This document shows positions 34,305 to 42,898 of a DNA stretch of 51,401 nucleotides, piece by piece. Each line of letters opens with the position of its first letter. Position 1 is the first letter of the stretch. The DNA is from DATLXU01 sp035575515 (lineage in GTDB: Bacteria; Acidobacteriota; Blastocatellia; UBA7656): positions 1 through 51,401 of the forward strand of contig DATLXU010000051.1 in assembly GCA_035575515.1 (NCBI GenBank). The letters are read 5' to 3'. The notes below the pieces were generated by a model. The model searched no databases and was not told where the DNA came from. It saw nothing but the letters and a program-made list of their open reading frames with translations. The position numbers and the translations under genes were made by a program.

Positions 34305-35251
34305 GCAGTGAAGCTCAACTCATAACGGTCGAAGACGAGGCGGCGGGCGTCCGCCTCGATTCGTTCCTCGCCTCTCTGATAAGAGAAATCAGCCGCACGC
34401 GAATCCAACGAGCAATCGAAGACGGCGACGTTCTGGTGAACGAGCGCACGGTTAAATCGAGCTATCGCCTGCGCGCGGGCGACCAGATCGAAATTGACCT
34501 GCCTGAGCCTCCGCCTGTTGAACTCACACCGGAGCCAATCCCGCTCAACATCATTTATGAAGACGACGACCTGATAGTGATTGACAAGCCTGCGGGGATG
34601 ATTGTTCATCCGGGCGCAGGGATAGAATCGGGCACGCTCGCCAATGCGCTCGTTTATCATTTCAACGAGCTTTCAGAGACTGCCGGGCGCATTCGACCGG
34701 GCATCGTTCATCGCATTGATAAAGAGACTTCGGGCCTGCTCGTCGTGGCGAAAAACGACTTTGCGCACGAGCGGCTGTCGGATCAATTCCGCGACCGTCA
34801 GGTCTTCAAGATGTACGTCGCGCTCGTTTATGGTCGAGTGTCGCAGGAGCGAGGCGAGATCGAAGCGCGCATTGGCCGCAGCCCTCACAACCGCACGCGC
34901 ATGGCTGTGCTTCGCGGAGGTGCGGGCCGCGCGGCTCACACCATCTTTGAAGTCGCAGAGCGTTATCCCGAATTCACGCTGCTCAAAGTGCAGATCAAAA
35001 CTGGCCGCACGCATCAGATTCGCGTTCACATGGCTCACATCAATCATCCGGTCGTCGGCGATTCGGTTTATGGCGGCGGGCGCGAAAATACGGTTCGAGA
35101 TGCGACGGTCAAGCGCGCGATTCGTGAGCTTGGCCGCCACTTTCTTCATTCGGCGCAACTTGCTTTCGCTCACCCGCGCACAGCCGAGCGGCTAGAGTTC
35201 TCTTCCCCGCTCCCGCGCGAGCTTACAGAATTCCTTGCGCAACTCGGATAA
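34301..35251 (+). CDS. 23S rRNA pseudouridine synthase, RluD-like
   Basis: 316 residues from GTG 34301, overlapping the lgt stop by GTGA. An S4 RNA-binding domain (about 15-80, with VRLDSFLASLI and VLVNERTVKSSYRLRAGD) precedes the RluA/RluD catalytic domain. The catalytic aspartate is D140 in HRIDKETSGLLVVAK, and GRTHQIRVHMAHINHPVVGD is the second landmark. RluD makes the pseudouridines of helix 69 in 23S rRNA; S4-containing RluA-class paralogs can differ in target, so the precise sites are inferred. It is the last gene of the ileS operon. Confidence 0.93.
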   Translation: MSSEAQLITVEDEAAGVRLDSFLASLIREISRTRIQRAIEDGDVLVNERTVKSSYRLRAGDQIEIDLPEPPPVELTPEPIPLNIIYEDDDLIVIDKPAGMIVHPGAGIESGTLANALVYHFNELSETAGRIRPGIVHRIDKETSGLLVVAKNDFAHERLSDQFRDRQVFKMYVALVYGRVSQERGEIEARIGRSPHNRTRMAVLRGGAGRAAHTIFEVAERYPEFTLLKVQIKTGRTHQIRVHMAHINHPVVGDSVYGGGRENTVRDATVKRAIRELGRHFLHSAQLAFAHPRTAERLEFSSPLPRELTEFLAQLG

Positions 35252-35260
35252 TCCGAAGGC

Positions 35261-35290
35261 TAGACACCGTTTCGCGCCGCCCGTTATAAT
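35261..35290 (+). promoter_or_regulatory. Strong sigma70 promoter of the VWA gene array
   Basis: TAGACA (35261-35266, five of six) and a perfect TATAAT (35285-35290) are 18 bp apart. The first VWA start lies about 74 bp downstream. It begins just 10 nt after the rluD stop and marks a new transcription unit. Confidence 0.7.
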
Positions 35291-35363
35291 TTTTCTTGCC
35301 CTGAGCAAAGAAAGAAAACATCCCGTGCATCAGACCAGATAGGTCGGAGGTTCCCCGAATAAG

Positions 35364-36323
35364 ATGAGACGTTCAGCATCACTCGCTCTCGCACTGGCAG
35401 CATTGACCCTGCTCATTTCAGCAGCGGTCACAGCTTCTGAGCCGCAGGATAAATCGAAGCAGCCGCAGCCGCCCGCGCAGCAAGACGACACGCAGAGAAT
35501 CAGAGCACTTGAAGTGCGATTGCCTGTCACGGTCAAACACAATGGCAAATTCGTTACCGGATTGGCGAAGAATAATTTTGAAGTCTATGAAGACGGCAAA
35601 AGACAACAGATTATCGGCTTTGAGGCTCCGAGCAAGCTGCCGCTCAACATTGCACTGTTGGTAGACACGAGCAACAGCGTCAAGCTCAAGCTGCCGTTTG
35701 AAAAAGACGCGGGCGAAGATTTTATAATGACCGTGACGACCTATCGCCGCAAAGATCAGGTGCTGCTCGCCTCGTTCGATTCAGACGTTGAGCTTCATCA
35801 GGATTTCACCGACGCGCAGGAGCCGTTGATTCGCGCGCTCAGAGCGTTGAAAGCGGGCGGCTACACTCGGCTTTATGACGGCGTCTATCGCGTGATTGAA
35901 GAGAAGCTGGCAACCGTTCCGCGAGCCGATGCGCGCCGCGTCATCGTTGTGCTGTCGGACGGTGAAGACACGGCAAGCGAGCGCTCGCTTCGTGATGCCA
36001 TAGAGATGGCTCAACGCTATGACGTGACGATATTCGGCATCAGCACTAAAAACTTCAAAGGCGCGACGGCGGGCACGGTTGAAAATTCAGACGATAAAGA
36101 TTTGCGCAAGCTGTGCGAAGAGACCGGCGGGCAGTTGCTTTTGCCTTCGCAGAAGATCGAACTGTTTAGAGCATTCACTCAGGTGGCGGAAGATTTGAGG
36201 CACGAGTATGTGCTCTATTATCGCCCTGAAAATCAGGCTCAAACGAAGAAACACCGCGATATTAAAGTGAAGCTCGTAGGCGCAAACGGCGACCTGTCGC
36301 ACAAGAAGGGATACACTTATTAG
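35364..36323 (+). CDS. VWFA-related secreted protein 1 (acidobacterial type)
   Basis: 319 residues. A signal peptide (1-28, LALALAALTLLISAAVTA) and a short Gln/Pro linker lead to a family N-terminal strand set: VKHNGKFVTGLAKNNFEVYEDGKRQQI. The VWA fold follows, with the MIDAS metal motif D-T-S-N-S in IALLVDTSNS (about 110-115), and VLSDGEDTASERS later. This arrangement defines the VWFA-related family that is abundant in Acidobacteria; the role is unknown, though such domains bind proteins through a divalent metal. It is the most divergent of the three tandem copies and ends in a short tail. Heptanucleotide units begin directly at its stop. Confidence 0.88.
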   Translation: MRRSASLALALAALTLLISAAVTASEPQDKSKQPQPPAQQDDTQRIRALEVRLPVTVKHNGKFVTGLAKNNFEVYEDGKRQQIIGFEAPSKLPLNIALLVDTSNSVKLKLPFEKDAGEDFIMTVTTYRRKDQVLLASFDSDVELHQDFTDAQEPLIRALRALKAGGYTRLYDGVYRVIEEKLATVPRADARRVIVVLSDGEDTASERSLRDAIEMAQRYDVTIFGISTKNFKGATAGTVENSDDKDLRKLCEETGGQLLLPSQKIELFRAFTQVAEDLRHEYVLYYRPENQAQTKKHRDIKVKLVGANGDLSHKKGYTY

Positions 36324-36377
36324 TTCAGGGTTCGGGGTTCCGGGTTAAAGGTTTGAGCTACACCAATCCTCCCGGAA
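36324..36377. repeat. Heptanucleotide array (TTCGGGG type) between VWA1 and VWA2
   Basis: TTCAGGG, TTCGGGG, TTCCGGG and TTAAAGG follow each other at 7-nt period from the base after the VWA1 stop (36324-36351). One inverted unit, CCCGGAA, is recognisable at 36371-36377; the rest of that arm is decayed. Confidence 0.6.
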
Positions 36378-36421
36378 CGCAAACGCGGACCTCGAAACCG
36401 GCAGCCAAAAGGAATACGCGA

Positions 36422-37486
36422 ATGAAAACTATCGTTATCATCGCGCTCGTTACGTTGCTCGCATCGGTTGGCATCGCGCAGAGGCCGAAGCCTGCGCCTA
36501 AGACTCCGCCGCGTACCGGCACGCAGGACTCGCAGAAATCTAAGCTCGATGCTAAACCACAGGGCAATGACGACGATGCGCCGACGAGCGATGAGACTGT
36601 TCGGCTCGGAACCGATCTCGTCAACCTGTTCTTCAGCGCCGTAGATCAAAACAATCGCGTCATAAGCGACATCGAGCAGGATCAAATCACGGTGCTCGAA
36701 GACGGCAAGCCGCAGCAGATTTTCACCTTCAAGCGCGAAGCGACCTTGCCGATAAACATCGCCATACTGATGGACCTGTCAGGCAGTCAGGAATACACAT
36801 TCCCGCAGGAGAAGATGGCCGCAGGCGAATTCCTTCGCTCGATCATACGGCCCGGCAAAGACTCTGCCGCGATTCTGACATTTCAAGACGACGTTGATTT
36901 AGTGCAGGGACTCACTTCAAGAGTCGAGACGCTCAACCGCGCCTTTGAAGAGATACAGTTCTCGCGCCGCTTCGGTCCCGCTTCCACGCGCAGGCAGGCG
37001 ACGGCGCTCTATGATGCAATTTACATAACGGCTGATGAGATTTTATCGCGCGATACGGGCCGCGCCGTGAGCGATGATGCCGTAACACGCAGGGCAATCA
37101 TACTGCTCACGGACGGCGTTGATAACGCGAGCAATCGCAAGCTCGACGAAGTGATTGACCGGGCGTGGCGCGCGGGCGTGATAGTCTATGCGATTGGCAT
37201 CGGCGACAGATTCAGGTTTGAAGGCGTGCGCGAAGACGTGCTCCGGCGCGTGAGCGAAGAGACTGGCGGGCGCGCGTATTTTCCGCGCGGGCCTGAGGAC
37301 TTGCTCGATGATTTTCGCCAGATAGAAAATGATTTAAGAAGTCAGTACATCGTGGCGTATTCGCCATCGAACACGGCTCACGACGGGAGTTTCCGTCGCA
37401 TCGAGGTGCGCATCAATAACAGACCCGACGCGCGCGTCATTCATCGCCGCGGCTACTACGCGGCAACGGAAGAAGTGAAAAAATGA
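36422..37486 (+). CDS. VWFA-related secreted protein 2 (acidobacterial type)
   Basis: 354 residues from ATG 36422, chosen for AAAGGA 8 nt upstream and for the signal peptide that starts there (MKTIVIIALVTLLASVGIAQ). The frame is open back to 36353. A Lys/Pro/Asp-rich linker follows. The family block ISDIEQDQITVLEDGKPQQIF leads into the VWA domain with MIDAS D-L-S-G-S. The sequence LLTDGVDNASNRKLDEVIDRAWRAG and the end SQYIVAYSPSNTAHDGSFRRIEV are shared with copy 3. The stop overlaps the next start (ATGA). The protein should be exported and work outside the cytoplasm. Confidence 0.9.
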   Translation: MKTIVIIALVTLLASVGIAQRPKPAPKTPPRTGTQDSQKSKLDAKPQGNDDDAPTSDETVRLGTDLVNLFFSAVDQNNRVISDIEQDQITVLEDGKPQQIFTFKREATLPINIAILMDLSGSQEYTFPQEKMAAGEFLRSIIRPGKDSAAILTFQDDVDLVQGLTSRVETLNRAFEEIQFSRRFGPASTRRQATALYDAIYITADEILSRDTGRAVSDDAVTRRAIILLTDGVDNASNRKLDEVIDRAWRAGVIVYAIGIGDRFRFEGVREDVLRRVSEETGGRAYFPRGPEDLLDDFRQIENDLRSQYIVAYSPSNTAHDGSFRRIEVRINNRPDARVIHRRGYYAATEEVKK

Positions 37487-38529
37487 AGTACCTTAAAGCT
37501 TATTTGACAGCAGCAGCACTGATCATTGCTACGACGTTTTCATCAATCTTTCATATTGGTGTTGTCGAAGCGCAGGATAAAAAACCGTCCGACCAGCAGA
37601 AGGCCGACAAAGACAAGAAGCCTGCGAAGCAGGACGAGCAAGACGATCAGGTCATCAAGCTCGGCACGCAACTTGTCACCGTGCCGTTCAATGTAACGGA
37701 TAAAACCAATCGTTACATCAACAACCTGACTAAAGACGACATAGAGATACTCGAAGACGGCAAGCCGCAGCAGATTTTTTCATTTGAGCGGCAGACCGAT
37801 TTGCCAATCACGGTGGCGATGGCCATTGACATATCCGGCAGCCAGCAGTACACGCTGCCTTACGAAGTGGCGGCGGGCAAGCGGTTCTTTCAGCGCGTTC
37901 TCAGGCCCAAGAAAGATTTGGGCGCGGTCGTCACGTTCGAGCACGAATCGGTGCTAGTTCAGGACCTGACTTCGGATGTTGAGAAGCTGAGCCGCTCGCT
38001 TGATGACGTGCATGTTCCGGCTGAGGCGCTGACGGTTCGCACGGGCGGCACTCCGCCGATTAATAATTCAGGCGTAGGCTCGACAGCGATGTACGATTCG
38101 ATCTATTCGATCTCAGGCGATTTGCTTCGTCGCGAAGCCGGGCGGCGAGTGATTATTCTAATCACGGACGGGCAGGACACATCGAGCAGCGTGAAGCTGA
38201 AAGAAGCGATTGAGCGGACGTGGCGCAACGAGATAATCGTCTATTCGATAGGCATAGGCGACCCGGCCTTTGACGGCGTGGACAAAGGCGTGCTCAAAAA
38301 GATCGCGGCAGAGACGGGCGGGCGCGCGTTCTTCCCGCGAAGCGAAGAAGACCTCGATAAAGCGTTCGCGCAAATTGATGAAGACCTGCGCTCGCAATAC
38401 ATCGTCGCTTACGAGCCTGCGAACTCGGCAGCGGACGGCTCGTTCCGCACGATTCAGGTTCGCGCAAAGAATCGCAAAGACCTCACGGTGCGCCACCGTC
38501 GCGGCTACTTCGCGCCGAAAGCTGGTTAG
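37483..38529 (+). CDS. VWFA-related secreted protein 3 (acidobacterial type)
   Basis: 348 residues; ATG 37483 overlaps the previous stop, so translation is coupled. A signal peptide (about 1-29) is followed by a lysine-rich linker (KPSDQQKADKDKKPAKQ). The VWA domain has MIDAS D-I-S-G-S in MAIDISGSQQY and ITDGQDTSSSVKLKEAIERTWRNE. The last 51 codons (DEDLRSQYIVAYEPANSAADG to PKAG) recur at 42744-42898 with about 93 % nucleotide identity, the remains of a fourth copy. Probably exported with copies 1 and 2 as one complex or set; function unknown. Confidence 0.9.
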   Translation: MKYLKAYLTAAALIIATTFSSIFHIGVVEAQDKKPSDQQKADKDKKPAKQDEQDDQVIKLGTQLVTVPFNVTDKTNRYINNLTKDDIEILEDGKPQQIFSFERQTDLPITVAMAIDISGSQQYTLPYEVAAGKRFFQRVLRPKKDLGAVVTFEHESVLVQDLTSDVEKLSRSLDDVHVPAEALTVRTGGTPPINNSGVGSTAMYDSIYSISGDLLRREAGRRVIILITDGQDTSSSVKLKEAIERTWRNEIIVYSIGIGDPAFDGVDKGVLKKIAAETGGRAFFPRSEEDLDKAFAQIDEDLRSQYIVAYEPANSAADGSFRTIQVRAKNRKDLTVRHRRGYFAPKAG

Positions 38530-38634
38530 ATTTCTGGAGGCAAGCCGCAGTCAAATTGCATACGGTCATAATGCGAAACTTCTGGCGCCAAATTTACTCA
38601 TCGAGCTTGCAATGGCTTCACTTCGAAAGAAAGT

Positions 38635-41136
38635 TTATTCGACGGGCCGCGTGAAGGTAAATTCAATAGACAAGCTGCCGTCCGGGTTACGCACTTGCAG
38701 CGTGGCAGTCTGACCAGGCGCTAAGTTTTTGCCTGCTTTCTTGGCAATCAATCTGCTTGTCGTATGCTCGCTGTCGTTTCGCGTTTTTTGCTCTTGGCCG
38801 TTCAAGATTATGACTGCACCATTCTCGAATCCCTCCCCTGTAATTACCAACTTCTTGCCTTTAACCGAAGCGCTGATTATTCGGGGAGCTGCTATTCTGG
38901 CAACAAAAGCATCAGAGTCACCACCGCCGTAGTCGGATTGAATGGAATTGATCGTGGGAAAGTTGGCGGACCCTGTGTTTCCTGCCAGATAGACGTGGCC
39001 GAAAGAGTCTAAAGCTATACCAGAACCGTTTTCGTTTTCCTTTCCTCCGAAGTAGGTGGAATAGATAAGACCGGAACCCGCAGCATTCAGTTTGCTCACG
39101 AATGCATCGAATGAGGATGAATCGCCTCGCTTATTGGATTGAAAGGCGTTCCTTGTCGGAAAGTCTTCCGAAAGAGTTTGCCCTGTTATATAGGCATTGC
39201 CTGCCCGATCCACCGCGATGCCATTGCTTATATCAGCGCTGCTGCCGCCCAGGTACGTTGAATAAACGATGGCAGAACCCATCGAATTCAACTTTGTCAC
39301 AAAAGCGTCATTGCATGCTAATGTAAAAGGGCCCGGAGGGCAGCCGCCCTTATTAGGCTGGATGGGATTGACTGTGGGGAAATCAGTGGACTCGGTGCTT
39401 CCTGTTATGTACACATTGCCGGAAGAATCTACCGCAATGCTGTTGCCAATATCCTGCTTGCTGCCGCCGAGGTAAGTCGAATAGATTAAGGCATCACCAC
39501 CCAGTCTTAACTTGGTCACAAAGGCATCGGTGGAACCTGCCAAAGTTGCTTGCAAGGAATTGGCTGTGGGGAAGCTGGCCGAACCAGTTGATCCCGTTAG
39601 ATAAACGTTACCTGATGAATCTACAGCAATGCCGCGACCTATGCTGCCACCGCGTCCCCCAAGATATGTCGAGAAGATGAGTGACGTGCCTGTAGCATTT
39701 AACTTCGTTACGTATGCAGTGGGACAAGCAATTATAGCGTCGTTGCCGCAAGTGCCAGCATTGTAAGTAGCCTGTAACGCGTTTACCGTTGGAAAGTTAA
39801 TAGTATCTGTCCATCCTGTCACGTAAGCATTGCCGAAAGAGTCTATAGCGATAGCCAAGCCGCGGTTTTGACCTCTCCCTGAATGAATTAAGCCATCGGT
39901 ACCACCAAGATATGTGGAATAGATAAGAGAGTTGCCTGCCGGATTCAGTTTGGCCACAAAGACGCTAGACGAACCTGCGTTAACAGTTTGGAATGCTCCT
40001 GTCGTTGTGGGAAAGTTTGTCGAGTCGGTACCACCTGTCACGTAAGCATTGCCGGAATCATCCACCGCTATGCCAAAGCCTTCGTCATTGATACCGCCTC
40101 CCAAGTATGTAGAGTAAATAAGCACTCCTGCGGGGTTTAACTTTATCACAAAAGCATCCCAGATGCCGCCAGCCTGAAAAGCGCCGGGCGTTGTAGGAAA
40201 GTTAAGAGAACTCGTCCTTCCGGTTACGTAAGCATTGCCGTATGAATCAACCGCTATGGCATTAGCTAAATCATCGCCGCTGCCGCCGAGAAAGGTGGAA
40301 TACGACAACACCGGATCAATCACCAGCGGCATTTTCCTGTCATATGAGGCAACCTTAAATCCAACTTCATTGTTCGCTTTGACCACATAGCGTCCTGCGA
40401 CTTCCTGTTTAACACCGCTCTTCTCCTGATATATCACAGGCTTATGTTGGCGGACCTCGCCCACAGGAGTCACTATAACCAAATCGCCACGCTCGTCCAA
40501 GCGAAACTTCTCTGCTCCATCAAAGGCAAGCCGGATTGACTCAGGGTTAGTACCGGGCGTAAGAGTGAGGTCGTACTTCAAATGTCGCTGATTGCCGTAG
40601 TAAATCAGGTCTATGCCCGGATAGAGGTTCTGGCATTTCACTCTGGCATAAGCGCGAATATTAGTTCTCCACTTCTTTGGATTATTATCTATAAAGTAGT
40701 TGCACTTGCCGGATAGCTCACCCAGCCCCGTTAATTGTGGTAGATAGTTTGCTCCAACGAACTTCATGCGTAATATGGATGATTTTATATTCGAGTATGT
40801 ACCTGCGCCCCGCAAGGTCAGCGCCGCCCCGTCCGCAGTTAGAAAGAGCGTGTGACCGCTGCCGCGCAAGATGAACTTCACTTCGGGCTGAGCCTGACCG
40901 CTGTTCTCTTCAAAATACAAGGGTAACTTGCTGTAAACTTCGCTTTTACTTACTGACTGGTTGGCCTCAACTGGTTTGTTCTTGTACGAAGCGTTTTCCG
41001 CCCAGGTGCTTAAGGAAGCATGCAGAGTCAACCAACCCATTAAGCCGACCAATCGAAGCGTCGTATTAGCTATGTATCTGGCACGCTTGATTGAGACGTT
41101 TATACGATTCTCATTTTTATAGCTTGTGGTCATCAT
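38635..41136 (-). CDS. Secreted SBBP beta-propeller protein with IPT-like C-terminus
   Basis: 833 residues. Basic N-terminus and a hydrophobic stretch (ANTTLRLVGLMGWLTLHASLSTWA) form the export signal. A domain typical of SBBP proteins follows (about 70-270; YFEENSGQAQPEVKFILRG, NPKKWRTNIRAYARVKCQNLYPGIDLIYYG). Seven SBBP units come next, each starting YSTYLGG and containing IAVDSSGNVYITGSTxxxDFPT and DAFVTKLN. A closing IPT/TIG-like domain contains VTGEGFENGAVIILNGQ-type strands (about 755-833). This is a surface or secreted propeller, likely adhesive or polymer-binding; no enzyme motif is seen. Third positions are visibly richer in A/T than in neighbouring genes, and with the divergent protease gene it forms an island inside the VWA array. 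Confidence 0.85.
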   Translation of the reverse strand: MMTTSYKNENRINVSIKRARYIANTTLRLVGLMGWLTLHASLSTWAENASYKNKPVEANQSVSKSEVYSKLPLYFEENSGQAQPEVKFILRGSGHTLFLTADGAALTLRGAGTYSNIKSSILRMKFVGANYLPQLTGLGELSGKCNYFIDNNPKKWRTNIRAYARVKCQNLYPGIDLIYYGNQRHLKYDLTLTPGTNPESIRLAFDGAEKFRLDERGDLVIVTPVGEVRQHKPVIYQEKSGVKQEVAGRYVVKANNEVGFKVASYDRKMPLVIDPVLSYSTFLGGSGDDLANAIAVDSYGNAYVTGRTSSLNFPTTPGAFQAGGIWDAFVIKLNPAGVLIYSTYLGGGINDEGFGIAVDDSGNAYVTGGTDSTNFPTTTGAFQTVNAGSSSVFVAKLNPAGNSLIYSTYLGGTDGLIHSGRGQNRGLAIAIDSFGNAYVTGWTDTINFPTVNALQATYNAGTCGNDAIIACPTAYVTKLNATGTSLIFSTYLGGRGGSIGRGIAVDSSGNVYLTGSTGSASFPTANSLQATLAGSTDAFVTKLRLGGDALIYSTYLGGSKQDIGNSIAVDSSGNVYITGSTESTDFPTVNPIQPNKGGCPPGPFTLACNDAFVTKLNSMGSAIVYSTYLGGSSADISNGIAVDRAGNAYITGQTLSEDFPTRNAFQSNKRGDSSSFDAFVSKLNAAGSGLIYSTYFGGKENENGSGIALDSFGHVYLAGNTGSANFPTINSIQSDYGGGDSDAFVARIAAPRIISASVKGKKLVITGEGFENGAVIILNGQEQKTRNDSEHTTSRLIAKKAGKNLAPGQTATLQVRNPDGSLSIEFTFTRPVE

Positions 41137-41166
41137 TTTTTACCCGGTTCGTTCTTGATAAGCGCG

Positions 41167-41195
41167 AGTATAGTCCGGCTCTTTAGTATGGTCAA
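41167..41195 (-). promoter_or_regulatory. Promoter of the SBBP gene
   Basis: On the minus strand TTGACC (41190-41195) and TATACT (41167-41172) are exactly 17 bp apart, 31 bp before the start codon. This is a near-consensus sigma70 promoter. Confidence 0.75.
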
Positions 41196-41238
41196 GGGCA
41201 TTCTGAATTTCTTTTGGTAAGGAATATAACGAATTATT

Positions 41239-41267
41239 TTGACTCAGAAAGATAAGTGTTGTATATT
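41239..41267 (+). promoter_or_regulatory. Promoter of the M64-like protease gene
   Basis: TTGACT (41239-41244) and TATATT (41262-41267) are 17 bp apart, divergent from the SBBP promoter 44 bp away. It would give a leader of about 135 nt before ATG 41409; I see no defined riboswitch in it. Confidence 0.7.
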
Positions 41268-41408
41268 GCGTCCCGCACGTCAGGGCCCGGTAGTTAGCTC
41301 GACCGAGAATGCTGTTTTTGCGGTTCTAGTGAGTGCTTAAAGCCAGCACACGCGCTACAGTAATCTTTAGTTTTATTCAGCTTAATCAAACCTAAGGAGG
41401 CTTTAGAA

Positions 41409-42737
41409 ATGGCAAAGAATTCTCGTTGGATTCGAACGTTGGTTTTTATCTTTTTGGCGATATTCTTTTGGTCTGGCTCAATGCTGCCTTCACGGGTTCA
41501 ATCACAAGGCCCGCCGCAAGGACGTCCGCCACAAGGGCCGCCTGAAGGTTTACCCCCTGAAAGGCGCATTCCGGTGGACGATTTACTACCCAATCCGCAT
41601 AGACGAGGCCCTAGAATACAGGATATGCGTCCGCAGAGTACATTCTACGGGTTGACCGATTGTATGAACGGTGATGTGCTCATGCGCGCTGTTTTCGTTG
41701 ACTCTGACGGTACGCCTCCGCCTAACGGAGATGGGATAAACCAATATAATTGGAGCTGGCAGGAGATTGATTCCGCTGTTCAGAAAATCCAGTCTGAGTA
41801 TGACTTTAGCTGGTCCATATTGGCTCCGCGTTATGGACGACAGGTGAAGTTTTATGTCGAAAAGAATGTTGTCGCGGTTCCCTATGAACCAGTGCGGCAT
41901 GAACAACAATTTAAGGGATGGGTCAGGGCTGCGCTTTCAACTCTGCTTAACCAACCAGTTTGCGATGGCTGTGAATCAGGCGCTGCTGAACAGTATGCAT
42001 ATAATGGGCTTACTGTTAATCAGTTCAACCGCACATTAAATCGTGCGACAGTTATCTTTTTTGTTGCAAATAGCGGAGAGTTCTTTGCTGATAACGGTCG
42101 CAGCTTTGCTTATCTTGGCGGCCCGTATTCAGTCGTAGAGAGAGTCAACTCAAGTTATGCAATCCAGGAAACCACTATACATGAGACAGGCCATCTATTT
42201 TGGGCTCTCGACGAATACAGTTCATATTGTGGTGACCCACGAAACCTCGCTACCTGTAGTGACGCTCCCCCTAAAAGGCCATGTGAAACCGACCAGTTTA
42301 CACCAGAGGTGAATGGCAACTGCGAGGCTTGCAATCCCAACAGCACTCTGTGTGTAATGAAATACATTTCTCCGAAAATTTGCGGCTTCACCGCGCCACA
42401 AATTTCGTGGAATGGGACTCCACTAACACCACCTGAAATAACCAGGGTCAAATGTAAAAACTGTACTGCTGGTGGGAAATTGGTTGTCAAGGGAATCGGT
42501 CTCGATCCGACCTGCGTAGTGCTTGCTGACCGCGTGGAATTACCAACCTCATACCGAAGCGACTACCAGGATTTGATTGTTCGCAATTCCTATTTACCGG
42601 AAGGAGTTCGGGAATTTCGGGTCAGAAGGTACTCAGACGTATTGGTCTCAGACCCATACTTCAAAGAAGTTACTATCTTCACGAATGATCCCATCGAAGG
42701 AATGAGCAGACGCCGTCCTTCACAGGCTCAGAAGTAG
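41409..42737 (+). CDS. Secreted zinc metalloprotease, M64-like
   Basis: 442 residues with AAGGAGG 9 nt before the start. A signal peptide (about 1-32) leads to a Gly/Pro/Gln repeat linker (GPPQGRPPQGPPEG). The catalytic region has H258-E-T-G-H262 followed by LFWALDEY, so D268/E269 sit where M64 (IgA-peptidase-like) enzymes have the third zinc ligand and its neighbour. The C-terminal 110 residues form a beta domain with many cysteines between 270 and 350 (CGD, CSD, CETD, CEACN, CVMKY, CGF, CKNC), probably disulphides. Codon use is AT-richer than the surroundings, like the divergent SBBP gene. It ends 6 bp before the remnant of a VWA gene. Confidence 0.75.
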   Translation: MAKNSRWIRTLVFIFLAIFFWSGSMLPSRVQSQGPPQGRPPQGPPEGLPPERRIPVDDLLPNPHRRGPRIQDMRPQSTFYGLTDCMNGDVLMRAVFVDSDGTPPPNGDGINQYNWSWQEIDSAVQKIQSEYDFSWSILAPRYGRQVKFYVEKNVVAVPYEPVRHEQQFKGWVRAALSTLLNQPVCDGCESGAAEQYAYNGLTVNQFNRTLNRATVIFFVANSGEFFADNGRSFAYLGGPYSVVERVNSSYAIQETTIHETGHLFWALDEYSSYCGDPRNLATCSDAPPKRPCETDQFTPEVNGNCEACNPNSTLCVMKYISPKICGFTAPQISWNGTPLTPPEITRVKCKNCTAGGKLVVKGIGLDPTCVVLADRVELPTSYRSDYQDLIVRNSYLPEGVREFRVRRYSDVLVSDPYFKEVTIFTNDPIEGMSRRRPSQAQK

Positions 42738-42743
42738 TACGGG

Positions 42744-42898
42744 TTGACGAAGACCTGCGCTCGCAATACATTGTTGCTTACGAGCCAACGAATACGGCAG
42801 CGGACGGCTCGTTTCGCACGATTCAGGTTCGCGCGAAGAATCGCAAAGACCTCACGGTGCGCCACCGTCGCGGCTACTTCGCGCCGAAAGCAGGTTAA
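42744..42898 (+). pseudogene. 3' remnant of a fourth VWFA-related gene
   Basis: The sequence encodes EDLRSQYIVAYEPTNTAADG and continues to a TAA at 42896-42898 in register with the end of VWA copy 3 (38376-38529). Eleven of about 153 bases differ; nine changes are silent (including the stop, TAG to TAA) and two replace Ala and Ser by Thr. There is no start codon and no signal for translation. The bias to silent changes means that this copy was a working gene before it was cut off at its junction with the protease gene. Confidence 0.85.

Noticed and set aside
41283..41340. tRNA-like start (GGGCCCGGTAGTTAGCTCG) before the protease gene
   Set aside because: No acceptor stem partner, no anticodon arm and no proper T-loop (GGTTCTAGTG instead of GGTTCGAxTC). 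It lies in the leader of the M64-like gene.
38376..42898. Target-site duplication of a transposon around the SBBP/M64 island
   Set aside because: A 155-bp duplication is too long, and the mostly silent differences show long independent selection before truncation. No transposase or terminal repeats are seen.
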